Shown here: positions 35,155 to 47,578 of the stretch, in pieces
How the letters are laid out: every line of letters starts with the position of its first letter
Position numbering within the stretch: position 1 is the stretch's first letter
The notes under the pieces: model-generated
What the model saw: only the letters and a program-made list of their open reading frames with translations
Told to the model about the DNA's origin: nothing
Database searches by the model: none
Position numbers and translations under genes: made by a program
DNA from: Dryas octopetala
Lineage: Eukaryota > Streptophyta > Magnoliopsida > Rosales > Rosaceae
Direction: 5' to 3'
DNA length: 64,000 bases
Assembly (NCBI GenBank): GCA_963921425.1
Contig: OY992834.1
Coordinates: 2,480,001-2,544,000 of the forward strand

Positions 35155-35867
35155 GAAAAACACTTAACAATTGCATCAGTTATGTTTGATCCTCCCCTGA
35201 GCAGAGAAAGATTCTGCAGGCTGGATAATAAATAATGAATTAGTCTATTGATTCTATTCAAATGAAAAAATAAAAGAAAGAAAAAAAAACAATAAAACAA
35301 ATATCGAACCGCGATTTCCCATTAGGGGAATAATGGCGAAATGTTTGTACAAGTGCAAGCACCACAACATCATTCAGACGCCTTGATTCAAGGCAGATGC
35401 TCTTCATATGTTTGGGGCAACCCTTTCCTATGGCTTGAACAATATGAGATAGATTTGTATTATCGTTTTCCGAAAAGGACAATGTGACCCCTCTGAGATA
35501 AGAGCAGCGTTTCAATTCCTGTAATAAGAAAATTTCAGTTCAAGCAAAACAAGAAACAAAGTGGAAAAAAAAAAAAAAAATTTGACATAATAGTCTGTAG
35601 AAAAAAAATTACCAGATGCAAGAGAATTTACACCCAAAAGTTTAACAGTAGAGAGATGTGAGCTCAAAGTGAAGTCGCCTAGATTTGTACAACGGCCATC
35701 TGAAAATGTTTCAAGCTCTTTCTCCCTATGAGGAAAGAGTCGAGTGATAGAATTAGAGCATTCAACCCAAAACCAATTGGCAATAGGTGGAGAGGCCCAA
35801 GACTTATAAGTACATATGCTAAGCTCTAGTTTTTCGATGTGGGATATTACTCCACATTACTCTCAAC
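35155..35867 (-). repeat. Left arm of FBL17-like inverted duplication
   Basis: About 713 bp covering three FBL17-like exons and their introns. It is reverse-complementary to 35928-36653 with only scattered differences. The arms are separated by a 60-bp spacer at 35868-35927. Confidence 0.88.
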
Positions 35868-35927
35868 AAACCCAATACAATTTGTTCACGTGTAAGGCTC
35901 AAAATATCGCCACACGTGCGGGGGCGT

Positions 35928-36653
35928 GTTGAGAGTAATGGTGGAGCAATGTCTCACATTGGAAAACTAGAGCTTAACATATGTGCTTATAAGTCTTGGG
36001 CCTCTCCACTCATTGCTAATTGGTTTTGGGTTGGATGCTCTAATTCTATCACTCGGCTCTTTCCTCATAGGGATAAAGAGCTTGAAACATTTTCAGATGG
36101 ACTGTTGTACAAATCTAGGCGACTTCACTTTGAGCTCAGATCTCTCTACTGTTAAACTTTTGGGTGTAAATTCTCTTGTGCATCTGGTAATTTCTTTTCT
36201 ATAGACTACTATGTCAAAAAAAAAATTTTCCACTTTGTTTCTTGTTTTGCTTGAACTGAAATTTTCTTATTACAGGAATTGAAACGCTCCTCTTATCTCA
36301 GAGAGCTCACATTGTCCTTTTCGGAAAACGATAATACAAATCTATCTCATATTGTTCAAGCCATAGGAAAGGGCCGGTTGCCCCAAACATATGAAGAGCA
36401 TCTACCTTGAATCAAGGCGTCAATGATGCTGTGGTGCTTGCACTTGTACAAACATTTCACCATTATTCCCCTGATGGGAAATCGCGGTTCGATATTTGTT
36501 TTATTGTTTTTTTTTTCTTTCTTTTATTTTTTCATTTGAATAGAATCAATAGACTAATTCATTATTTATTATCCAGCCTGCAGAATCTTTCTCTGCTCAG
36601 GGGAGGATCAAACATAACTGATGCATCTGTTGATGCAATTGTTAAGTGTTTTG
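35928..36653 (+). repeat. Right arm of FBL17-like inverted duplication
   Basis: Plus-oriented copy of the left arm, including LSFSENDNTNLSHIVQAIGK at about 36.31 kb and the LRR exon at 36.58-36.65 kb. The frame is broken (GKGRLPQTYEEHLP, stop). Beyond the arm, at about 36658-36705, a short block AAATGTTTCAAGCTCTTTC recurs in the same orientation as in the left arm (about 35704), which suggests a template-switch type rearrangement. The right arm lies in the intron between two minus-strand FBL17-like exons. Confidence 0.85.
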
Positions 36654-38589
36654 GGTGTAAATGTTTCAAGCTCTTTCTCCCTATGAGGAAAGAGCCGAGG
36701 TCCTTCCTGCAATAGAGTGAATTTATGTTATCAAGCACCATAGAAAAGCCAGATCCTACTATATGATGTTAGTATACGTAATAATTAATTGGCATAAATC
36801 TAAAATGAATTAATAAACACAAATAAACCTTACTTACCCAGTTATACAATTGACGAGAGGTGGTTGAGCTTGAGCAAATGAAATCGTCACAGCTTTCACA
36901 TCTAGGGAAGCACTTCTGACCGAGCCAAGAAATTCGTTTTTTAAATCCCTGCAAATGAAACACAAACTGGATCAGTTATGACTTATGGACCTATGGTTGG
37001 GGACACTTTTAAATTAACCATTGTCAACCATTTGAAAAGTAATCAAAACTTCACATGCAACAAGTAACAAAAAAATCCCTTTCCAATTTTCCCTCATGTA
37101 ATACTGAACACAATTAAGAATCTGCATTCTCTTATTAGATTCTAAACAAGAGAAGGCTTATGAGTTAATTGGGGAATTCAAATTAAGTAGTATGTGGGAA
37201 TTGAAACAGCACATAGGAATGAAATGGAAATTGGGTCTCCGATTTTGTAGGATAGATAAAGCTTCAAGGGATGTCACAAGTATGAGCAAGAAAAGGCTTA
37301 GAAGATCTGAGAAAGTTGGATGAAGCTGCTTTGGTAGGAGAGCATTACTGGAAGGGGTGGTGTCAATGGTGGTATTGAGCAGAGGGTCATCGGCCTCATG
37401 GCATAGCTTAGAAAGAGGTTCCTCTGAAGTTAATGGAGCAGAGGAAGAGGAAGATACAGATTTTGTTGGTAGTGTTGATGGAGAAATAGGAATAAATTAA
37501 ATTTGTTGCGTCTGCAATATCATGCCAAATCTCACAATGCATGTTGAAATTAAATATTGCTGAACTTGAAAAGTAATCAAAATTTCACATGCAACAAGTT
37601 ACCAAAAGCCCCTTTTCAATTTGCTCTCATGTAATACTGATTACATCCTCTCTTTGCCTTTTTAATCTAAGCTAGGATTATATTGTATTCTCTTAAATTT
37701 ATTATCAAATTGAAAACAAGATGGGAAAAGGGTTATGAGTTATTTGGGAATTCCAAAATATATGTCAAACTAAGTAGTATGTGGGAATTGAAGAGTGGTA
37801 TTACGCAGAAAATGTACAGATTCAGAACTTTGATCTAAAAAAGTAACTGATGATGAAAAAACTAATAAACTTGTACCTCTTCATGACCAATGAAAGGTAA
37901 CGGACGTTGGGCCTCGTCGCTAGGTTCAAATGTATGAATTCCGTCAGATCTTCTGGGTTGCTTGGAATGGTCAACCAAAGATTCGGAGAGCCTACCAGCA
38001 AGCGGTCATTGTTGAGAATTCGTGGTACCGTCGGCACCACCTCGTTAGTCGGCCCTGCATGCTCGGTAGTCGGTCCTCTTACCTCCTCCTCGTCTCTTTC
38101 GTCCTCTTCGGTAACGCGGCCCGTTGAGGTGGAGGCGTTGGGCTCCGGTTGCACTTGCAGCTCTGCAGGGTTGGGTTGCACAATGGACTCCGGTTCCCAT
38201 CGGAGTCTGAATCTGCGCCTGAGCTTTCAAAGCTCAGCCGTCTGGAAGCCGACAAACGGGCTACAACATTTGAACCCGCCGGGGTATCGTCGGAGGTTTG
38301 AGGGGTTGGTTGAGGCGGAGAGTGGGTGCTTGTGGTGGTTATGGGTTTAGTCGGAGCCGGAACTTGTTCGGACATAACTGAGAGCTGGAAAGGTTTTGGG
38401 TGGCTGAGAGAAGAATAGACGTTAAAAGACTGTGAGTAAAAAAGTGGTGTGAATTGTGATGACCCTTTTATGCAAACCAAGACAAAAAGTGGTGTGAATT
38501 GTGATGACCTCTTTAGGCAAACCAAGACAGAAAGTGGTGTGATGAACACTTTCGATTAATTGTTACAATCCAACGGTGAGTGGAACGAA

Positions 38590-39720
38590 CGTCCACCTTT
38601 AATCTTCTGACACGTATGAAAACCATGCATGTTTTATTTCTTTATTGACTAAAGTACCCTTGCCACCCAAGCTGAAATAACTAAATATACTTTGCTACCA
38701 CATGCACTGATGCACTGATGCGACACACGATATCTCACTTGCTTAATTTTCTGCTAAGGTAATTTTCTAGATTATCAATCACACACCCCCTTTCTTTTAA
38801 TTTTATAATTTTCTAATTTGGAGGAGGGGGTTGATATTGCATTCATATATGCATTCACATTCCTCATGAGATTAATGGGTTTTAGTAATAAAATCCTCTT
38901 ATTGCAAATAAATAAAAATAATAATATTTAATACTACCCTGTCAATTCATTAATCCATTGATCACGAAATTATTACTCTTACTAAAATTGAACCTGAAGC
39001 TTAACTTACAGGATTCCTGTCGACACAGTTATATTGACAGTTAACCATCCTAGTCGCTTGCAAAATCGGATGACATTCCAAATATGGGATTCATGCGGAC
39101 AAAGGTGTAATTTGGGATCTATATTCTAACAATCAATTAAAATTCATGAATAAATACTAAAATTAATGAACACTATACTATAATTAATGAATTGAAAATG
39201 GTAAGAAAAGAGAAGGGATTAATACCATTATGCTCCCCAGACTATTACACTTGTATCAGTTTGCTCCCCAGACTTATAATTTGGAAAATTAAGGACTCTG
39301 ACTTTTTCAATTTTGCCAATTGAGGTTCTTTTGTCAATTTACACATTTTTTATCCAAATCTTTGAGGGTAAAATGGTCCCTTCCAATTAGATTTTATCAT
39401 TTTTTCCTCATGCATCATTTTTTCTCTTTTATTTCTTACTAAATTTTGCTTGATCATCTCGAAATTTTAGATGAAAAATGTATAAATTGACGGAATAACC
39501 TTAATTGGCAAAATTGAAAAAGTCAGGGTTCTTAATTTTCCAAATTAGAAGTCTGGGGAGTAAACTGATACATGTGTAATAGGTCTGGGGAGCAAAATGA
39601 CATTAATTCCAAAAGAGAAAGTAGTAGAAGGGTGAAAATCGTAAAAATGAAATGAGAAAAAGGCTCTGACAAGTTGTTACGAACATTTGATAATGAGGTG
39701 GTCATGTTGGCGAGAGAATA
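38590..39720. repeat. Tandem intergenic duplicate, copy alpha
   Basis: Shares blocks with 39845-40930 in the same order: ACACGTATG and ACTAAAGTACCCTTGCCA at the start, and AATTGAAAATGGTAA with AAAGAGAAAGTAG at the end. Copy alpha carries the inserted element C (39215-39610). A third partial copy (CCCACGTGGCAAACA to CCCATGGGAGTGGAAAGTG) is at about 42720-42800. No gene. Confidence 0.7.
39215..39610. mobile_element. Long-TIR fold-back element C (396 bp), perfect 9-bp TSD
   Basis: Begins GGGATTAATACCATTATGCTCCCC and ends with the inverted form; arms of about 170 bp pair across a short centre. Flanked by AAAAGAGAA at 39206-39214 and 39611-39619, a perfect 9-bp direct repeat typical of Mutator-like transposons. 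The tandem paralogue at about 40803-40811 has the uninterrupted target. No coding capacity. Confidence 0.9.
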
Positions 39721-39844
39721 TTATTCATTTGATATGGTCGCTCGGCAGGGCGAGCAAAAGAGAGTAGTAGTGGTGGACGGCCCACGTGGCAAACATCCAA
39801 CCAAAGTTTTAAAGTTCCTCTACAGTCTTCCCCATGGGAGTGGA

Positions 39845-40930
39845 AAGTGCAGACCTTTAATCTTCTCACACGTATGTGAACGATACAAGTTTTATTTGTT
39901 AATGACTAAAGTACCCTTGCCAGCCAAGGTGTGTATACTTCGCTACTCCATGCATTGCTTCCTTGCTGGAGGCGTGGAAAAGCCTGTGATTTCTGATGCG
40001 ACGTACGGTATCATGTGGTTAATTTTCTCACTTATAAGTTATAACACAAGTGACACGCCACCTCTCTTTTTTTTTTTGGCCAGGATACGCCACCTTTTTA
40101 CCTTTTTTTTTTAATCTTATACTTTTGTATTTTAACCTTATGCATGAAAAAAATGGGTTTTGCTACTTTTGTGTAAGTAAATAAGTTCCTGATTGTCCAC
40201 CAACAAAAAAAAAAGTTCTTGATCAATGGAGTGATGAGTTGACTGGGGAGTATTGAATATTAATTTTTCGGGGGAACTGGGAATTAAGTATTCATTTATT
40301 AAGTCTACATCCATGACATCTAATTATATTATATTAATGCATGGAAAGTCGTGTCCTTGTAAATTAATGGATGGAAATAATTATTGACAGAACACTTTTC
40401 TTCCACCTAGAAATCTCACCTCACATGCAAGTCAGTTTGATATACTGCATTACTGCGCATATTTTCTTTTTATTATTATTTTTTTATGGAAGCATAAATA
40501 TTGATTAGTTTCGAAACATATTATTGATTTATTGAAGCTATAATATAATCGTTTGGAAAATCATTGACATTCTTCCTAATATAGGGTCAGAGTCAGAGTC
40601 CACTGACACAAGGGTGGACTAACACTTCCCCATGGAAGTGTCTCTCCACAAGGGTGTGATTTGGGATTGTACAATTTAATAAATAATTACAACCTTGCAA
40701 CCAATCACGCAGGCATTTTATCGTAAACAATTAATTAAAATTCATGAATAAAAATACTATACAATTAACACTATACTATAATGGATGAATTGAAAATGGT
40801 AAAAAAAGAGAAAGTAGAAGGAGGATGAAAGTGGTACCATGAAATGAGGAAAAGCTCCGAGAAGCTGTTATATATGTTTCATATGAACATTGATAATGAG
40901 GTTGTCCTTGGAGAGAAAATAGATATCAAG
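39845..40930. repeat. Tandem intergenic duplicate, copy beta, with empty site
   Basis: Diverged copy of 38590-39720. At 40790-40825, TTGAAAATGGTAAAAAAAGAGAAAGTAG continues without interruption, showing the pre-insertion state of element C. The stretch 40240-40450 also resembles 54590-54810. Confidence 0.75.
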
Positions 40931-43050
40931 ACCTCTAATGTATGTTATTTATTTGTTACATTATATTGATATGCGTCACAGTCGCTTAGCAGAAGTAAGA
41001 AAAATAGATAGGATAAAATATCAATCCATCAGGTTAGTTTGGATACCGATTTGAGATCATATCCAAATAGATCAATTCAAACAATAATTTGTATGCAATG
41101 GTTTATAGCAACAAACACAATTTCAATGAAAATATTTTAGCAATATATAGCCTTCTTTGTGAGGAATATATGAAAGACACATTAGAATAAAGAAGCAGAA
41201 GCCCAAATGTCTTTTTTAAAACAATCAGCAGCAAAAACTAAATGAGAAATTAAGACCAAGAGGGTGAGAACTGAGAATCCATGCAATTGACCACACCCAA
41301 AAAGAAAGATTGTCATCACATGCATGATGGTATACACATAATTGGAAGAACAGAATTAATTTTTTTCTTTCCATAATTGAAAAAACTAGTCATCGTAAGA
41401 AAGTATATCAATTTGCATTATATGCATGAGTATTTGATGGGTATCCTAGGTACTTATAAGCCATGAAGCGTATATAGCTCGGGCCAAGCAAGAAATACTC
41501 ATTTATTTTGGATAAATTGAAAAGGCACTAAACTTTTGTCGCTAAACTTAAGGGATTCAAAATAAAGGTGACCTGGGAAATGGCAATCCGCCTTTCTAGA
41601 ACAATAGGAACAGATGGGAATCATGGGATAACCTGTGGCTTTGGACATATATGTCCAAACCCAATTAAAGGAATTTTAGTAGGGAAATTAGATTTATATC
41701 CCCAAAGTTCGGGCCCAAACCCAATTAAAGAAATTTTCAGTTTACATATATTAATTGAAAAGGCTGTTGTGAATTAATTATTATTATCCACTCTAACATA
41801 AGCTCAATTTAGCAGGCTTCTTTTATTTATAGTAATCAGATGGAGATTAGGAATAAATGGTGGGCTGCTCAAAGCCTGAACAGTCAAGAAAAAGTGATCT
41901 CAACCACTTCAACTTGGTAAGACCGTAAGAGGACCTTAATTGAAGTTAAAAGAAGACCAAATATATACCTTATTTCATGAGTTACCCGTTATAAGAAAAA
42001 AAGGTGTATGCCACTCCCCATTCGCAGTTGGCACCTTCATCTTTAATAAAATCATCAATTTGGTCTATGGAATAAAAAGAAAAATGCTTTGATGGAGTCA
42101 TGGAGACTCCCCTCACAATCTTTTAGGAGAAATTAAAACTTGGACTCCAAGGCTAATTATTCAAATTATAATAAAATTTCTATCAAAAGTTCAATGCACC
42201 TTCCCCACCCCACCCCCCACATGGATGACGTAAGGGTAAAACAATCATAACACGTACAGCAGCAACACCATTGCCTTGCGCACACCTTGTCAGTCTTTTT
42301 GCATGGGGAACCAAAACATGAGAAGCCACTTTAACCTTTTTGAACTTCCATTTTTACCCTTTAATGGCTAATTGATATTCCTTTTGATGACTTGTGGACG
42401 AGGCATGACTTACACACTAATAATATTTTATCTTTTAAATTTATATTTTAATTTATTTTATGGAAATTTTAAAATATTTTAAAATATTTGTATTAATGCT
42501 AAATGCATATAAACACTTGTGCTATCTTCAACATATGAAAGGATAATGACTGAGGCAATGAGGCATGCTAGCCTTCTATGGTTTCACATAGGGGTAAAAA
42601 GGGATACCCCAAATTCTCAAGAGTTGGGATTCGGAAAGTATTAGCCTTCAATGAAAAGCTTTAATTTGTAACGTCTCAGTGAGCTTAGTGCGTGCGCAGT
42701 CATAGACTCGTGCGGTAGCGTGGAAGGCCCACGTGGCAAACACCCAACAAAAGTTTTCAGTTCCTCTATGGTCTTCCCCATGGGAGTGGAAAGTGTAGAT
42801 ATGGACCCGACTCGTTTTTATGCACCCCAATCCAAGTTATCCAACCATGTCACAAAAATACAAAGAAAGTTAGAGTAGAGACAAAATTAGATCACGTAAC
42901 AAAAACACCCAATAACCTCATTTTTGCTTTCGGGTTACGTGACGAAGTCTAGTCCTACTACATTTGCATATTAAGAATATTAATCTACCAACCAACTAAA
43001 TAATTGGTCTATACTGTTATAAAAAGAGATTTTTGACTCCCATGCACTCA
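40931..43050. other. Intergenic with unit-derived fragments
   Basis: No gene seen. Fragments recur elsewhere: GGTGTATGCCACTCC with GCAGTTGGCACCTTCA (about 42004-42040) recurs near 56950, and 42720-42800 matches the tandem duplicates at 39.8 kb. These indicate diverged remnants of the same repeated units. Confidence 0.5.
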
Positions 43051-43059
43051 TACAAATTA

Positions 43060-44734
43060 GGGTTACTTTTTCTTACAGCACACGTACTTTAGTTGTCTTA
43101 ATTTATGAAACATATTTCAAAGTGTATTAAATTAGGATACACACTTTATATTTGTAACAAAATAGAACAAATTGTTATTTTTTGTCAAAACTTCTGTTAA
43201 AATGAGGGCCAAATTTATCTCTTCATATTAAATATATTTTTTATTTTATTTTTAATTAAAAAGCAGTAAAATTATAAACTAAAAAAGATTACTACTAAAA
43301 AAAATTTTAAACAAAAAAACAGTAAAACTAAAAAAGATCTGAAACAAATCAAAGGCAACACACAGAGATACCACAGCCATTGCGAGGATTAAGGTTCATG
43401 AGCTCAAGAACAAATCAAAGGTTGAGGCTGGTAGAGAGATCCCAGTGGTCTGCGGGTTGGGTTGCGGAGCACAACTTGAGGGTGCGCGGCGGGCGATGTC
43501 TGCGGGTCGGTGCGAGGTCTCAGCGGCGGGCGCAGGCTTGCAGGTGGTTGACGGCAGCGGGCGGTTGGGCTTGCAGGTAGTTGGGCGCAAGCGGCTGGGC
43601 TTGCAGGTGGGTGGACAAGTTGCAGTTCAGGTAAGTACTGAAGGCGACTGGGCTTACAGGTAGTTCATCGGAGAAGATGAAGATAGGTACTGAACACAGA
43701 AAGTAATTTGTGTAGAAAAAATATTTGTTTTTTATGGAAAAATTCTTTGAAAAAACCAAATTGATCAGAAAGAAGTATGCCTAAAAACTAGAAATCAAGC
43801 TGTTCTTTTTTTTTTTTTTTGGGTTATTTGTTAATAATTTTAAGACATTTTAGTTTTACTTCTTTTTAATTAATTGTTTGTTTGAAGCTTTTTTTAATTT
43901 GATCCTTTTTAATTTTTTAATTTAAATATTTTTGAGTTTTAATTTTTTTAAGTTTGACTGTTTTTTAGTTTTAATTTTTTTTAGTTTTAATTTTACTGTT
44001 TTTTAATTTAAAAATAGAATTAAAATTGACTTAATTGCAATTATATACTCTAACTTTGGGTGCATTTATAATTAGGTACACCATCTTCAAAAACTGGCGC
44101 TAAGGTACCTCTAGTACGAATAAGCGGCGTTAAGGTACCTCCGTTGGGTGGGGTAGGGTGGGGCTGGGGGGGTGGACAGGACTAGGTGGCAAGGGAGGGA
44201 GGGCTGGGTGTGTGGTGGAGGAGGGGAGTGTTGGTTTTTGTTTTTTCATTTTTCAGTTTTCAGTTTTTTTTTTTATTAAATTTAAAATTGTTAAAATATA
44301 AAATATTTTAATTAATTTTTTTGTCAAAAAAAAAAAGGGACGAAATTATCATTATGCTCTGCTACATCAGCATTTGCAGTCCATATAGGCCACGTAAGCA
44401 TTTAACGAAGTTGTTGACGAAAAAACTAACAGAGGTATCTTAGCGCAACTTATTTATATTAGGGTTACCTTAGCGCCATTTTTTGAAAATGGTGTACCTA
44501 ATTGTAAATGGACACAAAGTTGAGATATATAATTGCAATTATGTCATTAAAATTTTATTTAATATGAAAAGATAAATTTGCCTCTTATTTTAACGGAAGT
44601 TTTAATAGAAGTGACTATTTTTGTTTTATTTTGTTACAAACATAAAATATGTGTTCTAATTTAATACACTTTGAAATATGTATCATAAACTAAGATGACA
44701 ATCAAAGTATGTGTTCTATAGGGAAAAATAACCC
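43060..44734. mobile_element. Long-TIR element E (1675 bp) with nested element F
   Basis: Left end GGGTTACTTTTTCTTACAG and right end, read in reverse complement, GGGTTATTTTTCCCTATAG. Arms of about 200 bp (43060-43260 and 44555-44734) share ATTTCAAAGTGTATTAAATTAG. Flanked by a perfect 9-bp duplication TACAAATTA at 43051-43059 and 44735-44743. The interior has a GC-rich patch (43430-43650) with repeats of GGGCTTGCAGGT(G/A)GTTG, and element F inserted at 44028-44545. No transposase frame. Confidence 0.88.
44028..44545. mobile_element. Long-TIR element F (518 bp), nested in E, perfect 9-bp TSD
   Basis: Ends GACTTAATTGCAATTATATA at the left and the matching inverted GACATAATTGCAATTATATA at the right. 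Arms carry GGCGCTAAGGTACCTC-like blocks. ATTAAAATT flanks both sides (44019-44027 and 44546-44554). A G-rich stretch (about 44145-44235) in the core recalls element B. Confidence 0.88.
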
Positions 44735-44743
44735 TACAAATTA

Positions 44744-46470
44744 ATGTAATGGCTGGGATGATATATAACGTCAAGGGTATCACACTACTTCATTTTATAG
44801 ATGCAATTAAAGACTTTAAATTTATACTCTTATTCGTTTATATAATTTTCTTCTACTAACAGATGTGTCTTTAGAACTCTTTACAAGGTGATAAATTATT
44901 TTGTTATGAAATTGTTTATATTTTATGATATTTGATCTTTAAAGAAAAGCAAGACAATTCTTTCCACATTCGAGGTCGTAATAGAAGTGCTTGTTTTCAC
45001 ACCTCATTGTAATGCCCGATACTATACATATATAGGATTAGTATATACAGGGCCGACCCTGAGTTTTGGGAGATCCTGAACAAAATTTAAAATTAGACCC
45101 TTTTTTTACATCAAATCTAAATTTTGTATATTATTGTTGCAATTTTGCATTAAACATAAAAGAATTTTAATAGTTTGTACAATTCTTAAATAAAGTGTAA
45201 ATAAAATAATAGGATCTTTGGACATACAAACTTTGAACAAAAAATAATAAAAGTTACAGTCTTTAAATTTGCCAAACTTAATAACTCAGTAGACTTAAAA
45301 TTTTTCCCAAATCTATGAAAATCAATAATTGACAAAATTGACAACAAAATTATAGTTAATATAAAAAATCTAAAATGATATTGAAATAATTGAGTAAGAT
45401 TTGAGAACTAGAGGAACCATACATTTTAGATTTCTTCTATAACACATGAGCCCTAATTTCAAACCTTAATTTGAGAAATTGAATTTTTGAGTCAAGAAAA
45501 CTAAGAAAAAGACGACTAAAGAAATAAGAGAGAATAGAAGAGTAAAATGTAAAAAAAATAAAAATAAAAAAGCAAAATAAAAAAAAGTATTAATGCTAAA
45601 TAGTCGTTGATTACTTGATTACTTGTAGTGTCCACGTGTCGCTCATAGTCGTTGTGAATAGCAATGGTGTTGGCTATACATTATTCAATAAAGAACTATA
45701 AAAATAATAAGGAGGGTATACATGATCGTTTCCTTTGGATGGCACTTGTCACCAAAGTGGTCTTATTAGTATCCTGTAACTTGTAAATTGCAATAGAGGG
45801 CCAATGGGTTCGGTGGTGTGTTTAATCCTCATTGAGGTAATGATGATGAAGAATAGACAATAAGGCTGATATGTAAAAGAGTAAATAAATAAAAAATAAT
45901 GTTCACTTAGATAACAGAAAGAAATCAACTATTAACATTTTAAAAGAAGATTAAATATTTACAAAAAGGTATAAAGTTCAATAACAGATATTCAAATTAA
46001 TATGAAATCCAACACATTGAACAAAAGTTTAAATTGTTGTTGCCATTACCCATAAGGCCATATGTTCATAACCCATGACCCAGGAATGTAGTCTCGGCAC
46101 CGACCTTAAAAGCCTAAAGCCTAAAAATATGTTCAAATAGTTTCACATGTTTTAGTAGGGGTGTGCATCGTTTGAGAAACCAAACTATAAACGTATAACT
46201 AAAATTAAATTGAATTTTCAAAATGGCCAATCCAAGAACCAAAATCAAACTGAGTTTAGTCCAAACTATTTGGTTTGGTTAGCTGAAAATATCGATTCGA
46301 TCGATTCGGTTATTCGGATGATAACTCGTCCAAAATATTCAACATAAAAAATCCCTAATTTCACCCTAAAAAATCCCTAATTTCATACAAAGGCCCTAAT
46401 TTATATATAAGATTATAATTCATACTTTGTATGTACTATAAAAATAGCCTTATATAACTAGTATATGATA
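44744..46470. other. Intergenic with dispersed-repeat fragments
   Basis: Contains CAGGGCCGACCCTGAGTTTTG at about 45050 and a GTGTGCATCGTTTGAGAAACC to GATTCGGTTATTCGG stretch at 46160-46315; both resemble common plant dispersed-repeat wording. The block at 45880-45970 (AAAATAATGTTCACTTAGATAA) recurs near 54310 and 56840. No gene. Confidence 0.45.
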
Positions 46471-47495
46471 GGGAAAAATTTACAAACAGAACACATACTT
46501 TGATGGTTGTTTTATTTCAGGACATTAATTTTGATTCGTGTTAATGAATGACATATACTTACAGTTTGTGCCAATGAAGGACAATTTGTTACTTCTGTCA
46601 ACATAATCGTCTAAAATAAACCATGTGCCACGCACATGATCTATTTTCAGGGGTATAATAGTCATTCCCCTATATAGAATTAGTGAACCCGATGACTAAT
46701 CACCTGTACATTGACTATCCGCCATTATTGGGTCATTTTCCTCCATTTTTATTAACCTTCCCTCCTAAAATATAAATCTAACTCTCTATTTAAACCCCAT
46801 TTATGTGAACCCATCATAGAAACATGAAAGTATGTTCATCTGAGGAAATACATAGAGTTTAGAGCTTCAAAGAACGTACCTGAGGACGTTTGTGACGATG
46901 GAAGCGGCGGCTCAACGACACTGCTATTGAGGATTTTCGGCTGCAAGGGTCACAGCTGTGGTTTTGTTTGGTCATTTTTTGGGTGTTATTTGTGTTTGTC
47001 TTATTGAATGGCAAGGTTGGGGGTTATTTTTGTTTGGTCCAGAAATGTAGGTTGCGAGTTCTTAATGTATTGAGGTTGGTTCTTTAAGGCTTAGAATAAA
47101 ATAGACAAAGGCTGGTCCTGTTTTGGCTTTTTGTTAGTGTCTAGAATGACATGGAAGGCTCGATCTCGTATATTTTAATTGCAATATTGTTGGTTATTTT
47201 GGAATTTTGGTTTAATGAATGGTTATTTTGGCATTTTGGTTCAATGAGTTCTGGATTGTTTCGAATTGTCAATTGTGGTAGTGGCATTTTTCTCTACTTG
47301 CACATGCACATACCCCTGAAAATAGATCATGTGCATGGCACATGGTTTATTTTAGACGGTTATGTTGACGGAAGTAACAAATTGTCCTTCATTGGCACAA
47401 ACTGTAAGTATGTGTCCTTCATTAATACGAATCAAAATTAATATCCTGAAATGAAACAACTATCAAAGTATATATCTTATTTGTAAATTTTTCCC
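46471..47495. mobile_element. Long-TIR element D (1025 bp)
   Basis: Starts GGGAAAAATTTACAAA and ends with its reverse complement; arms of about 195 bp share TTTGTGCCAATGAAGGACAA and ACCATGTGCCA(C/T)GCACATGA. TATGATA directly abuts both ends (46464-46470 and 47496-47502). A 9-bp TATATGATA with loss of one TA at the right copy would fit the family. The core (46.68-47.28 kb) has no recognised coding region. Confidence 0.82.
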
Positions 47496-47578
47496 TATGA
47501 TAAACTATAATAAACATATACAAACATACATAAACTATAATAGGGGATTGGGTTTACTCTATCATATATAGGCATTAG

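Larger units (their letters stand above)
34560..38375 (-). pseudogene. FBL17-like F-box/LRR gene, rearranged relic
   Basis: On the minus strand, pieces follow FBL17 order. The N-terminal frame MSEQVPAPTKP begins at 38375. LWLTIPSNPEDLTEFIHLNL (about 37.85-38.05 kb) compares with the FBL17 stretch after the F-box. An exon at about 36841-36955 ends PLVNCITG before GGTAAG. RCTNLGDFTLSSHLSTVKLL (about 35.64-35.75 kb), LKRCSYLRGVTLSFSENDNTN plus VQAIGKGCPKHMKSICLESR (35.3-35.52 kb), SLLRGGSNITDAIVKCF (about 35.15-35.22 kb), a block at 34.94-35.04 kb and LLLECPNLIELNIAECKNL (about 34.68 kb) follow. The first exon changes frame between 38213 and 38079, and a stop follows HQYLP near 34.78 kb. FBL17 in Arabidopsis is an SCF subunit that promotes degradation of CDK inhibitors. 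This copy lacks a recognisable F-box and is probably not functional as protein. Confidence 0.6.

Noticed and set aside
38079..38549. Minus-strand frame as an independent gene
   Set aside because: Its ATG at 38375 better fits the first exon of the FBL17-like relic. The upstream part has no ATG and contains a local repeat (AAAGTGGTGTGAATTGTGATGA).
43380..43663. GC-rich open frames on both strands
   Set aside because: They lie in the GC-rich core of element E and are built from a short repeated word; no domain.
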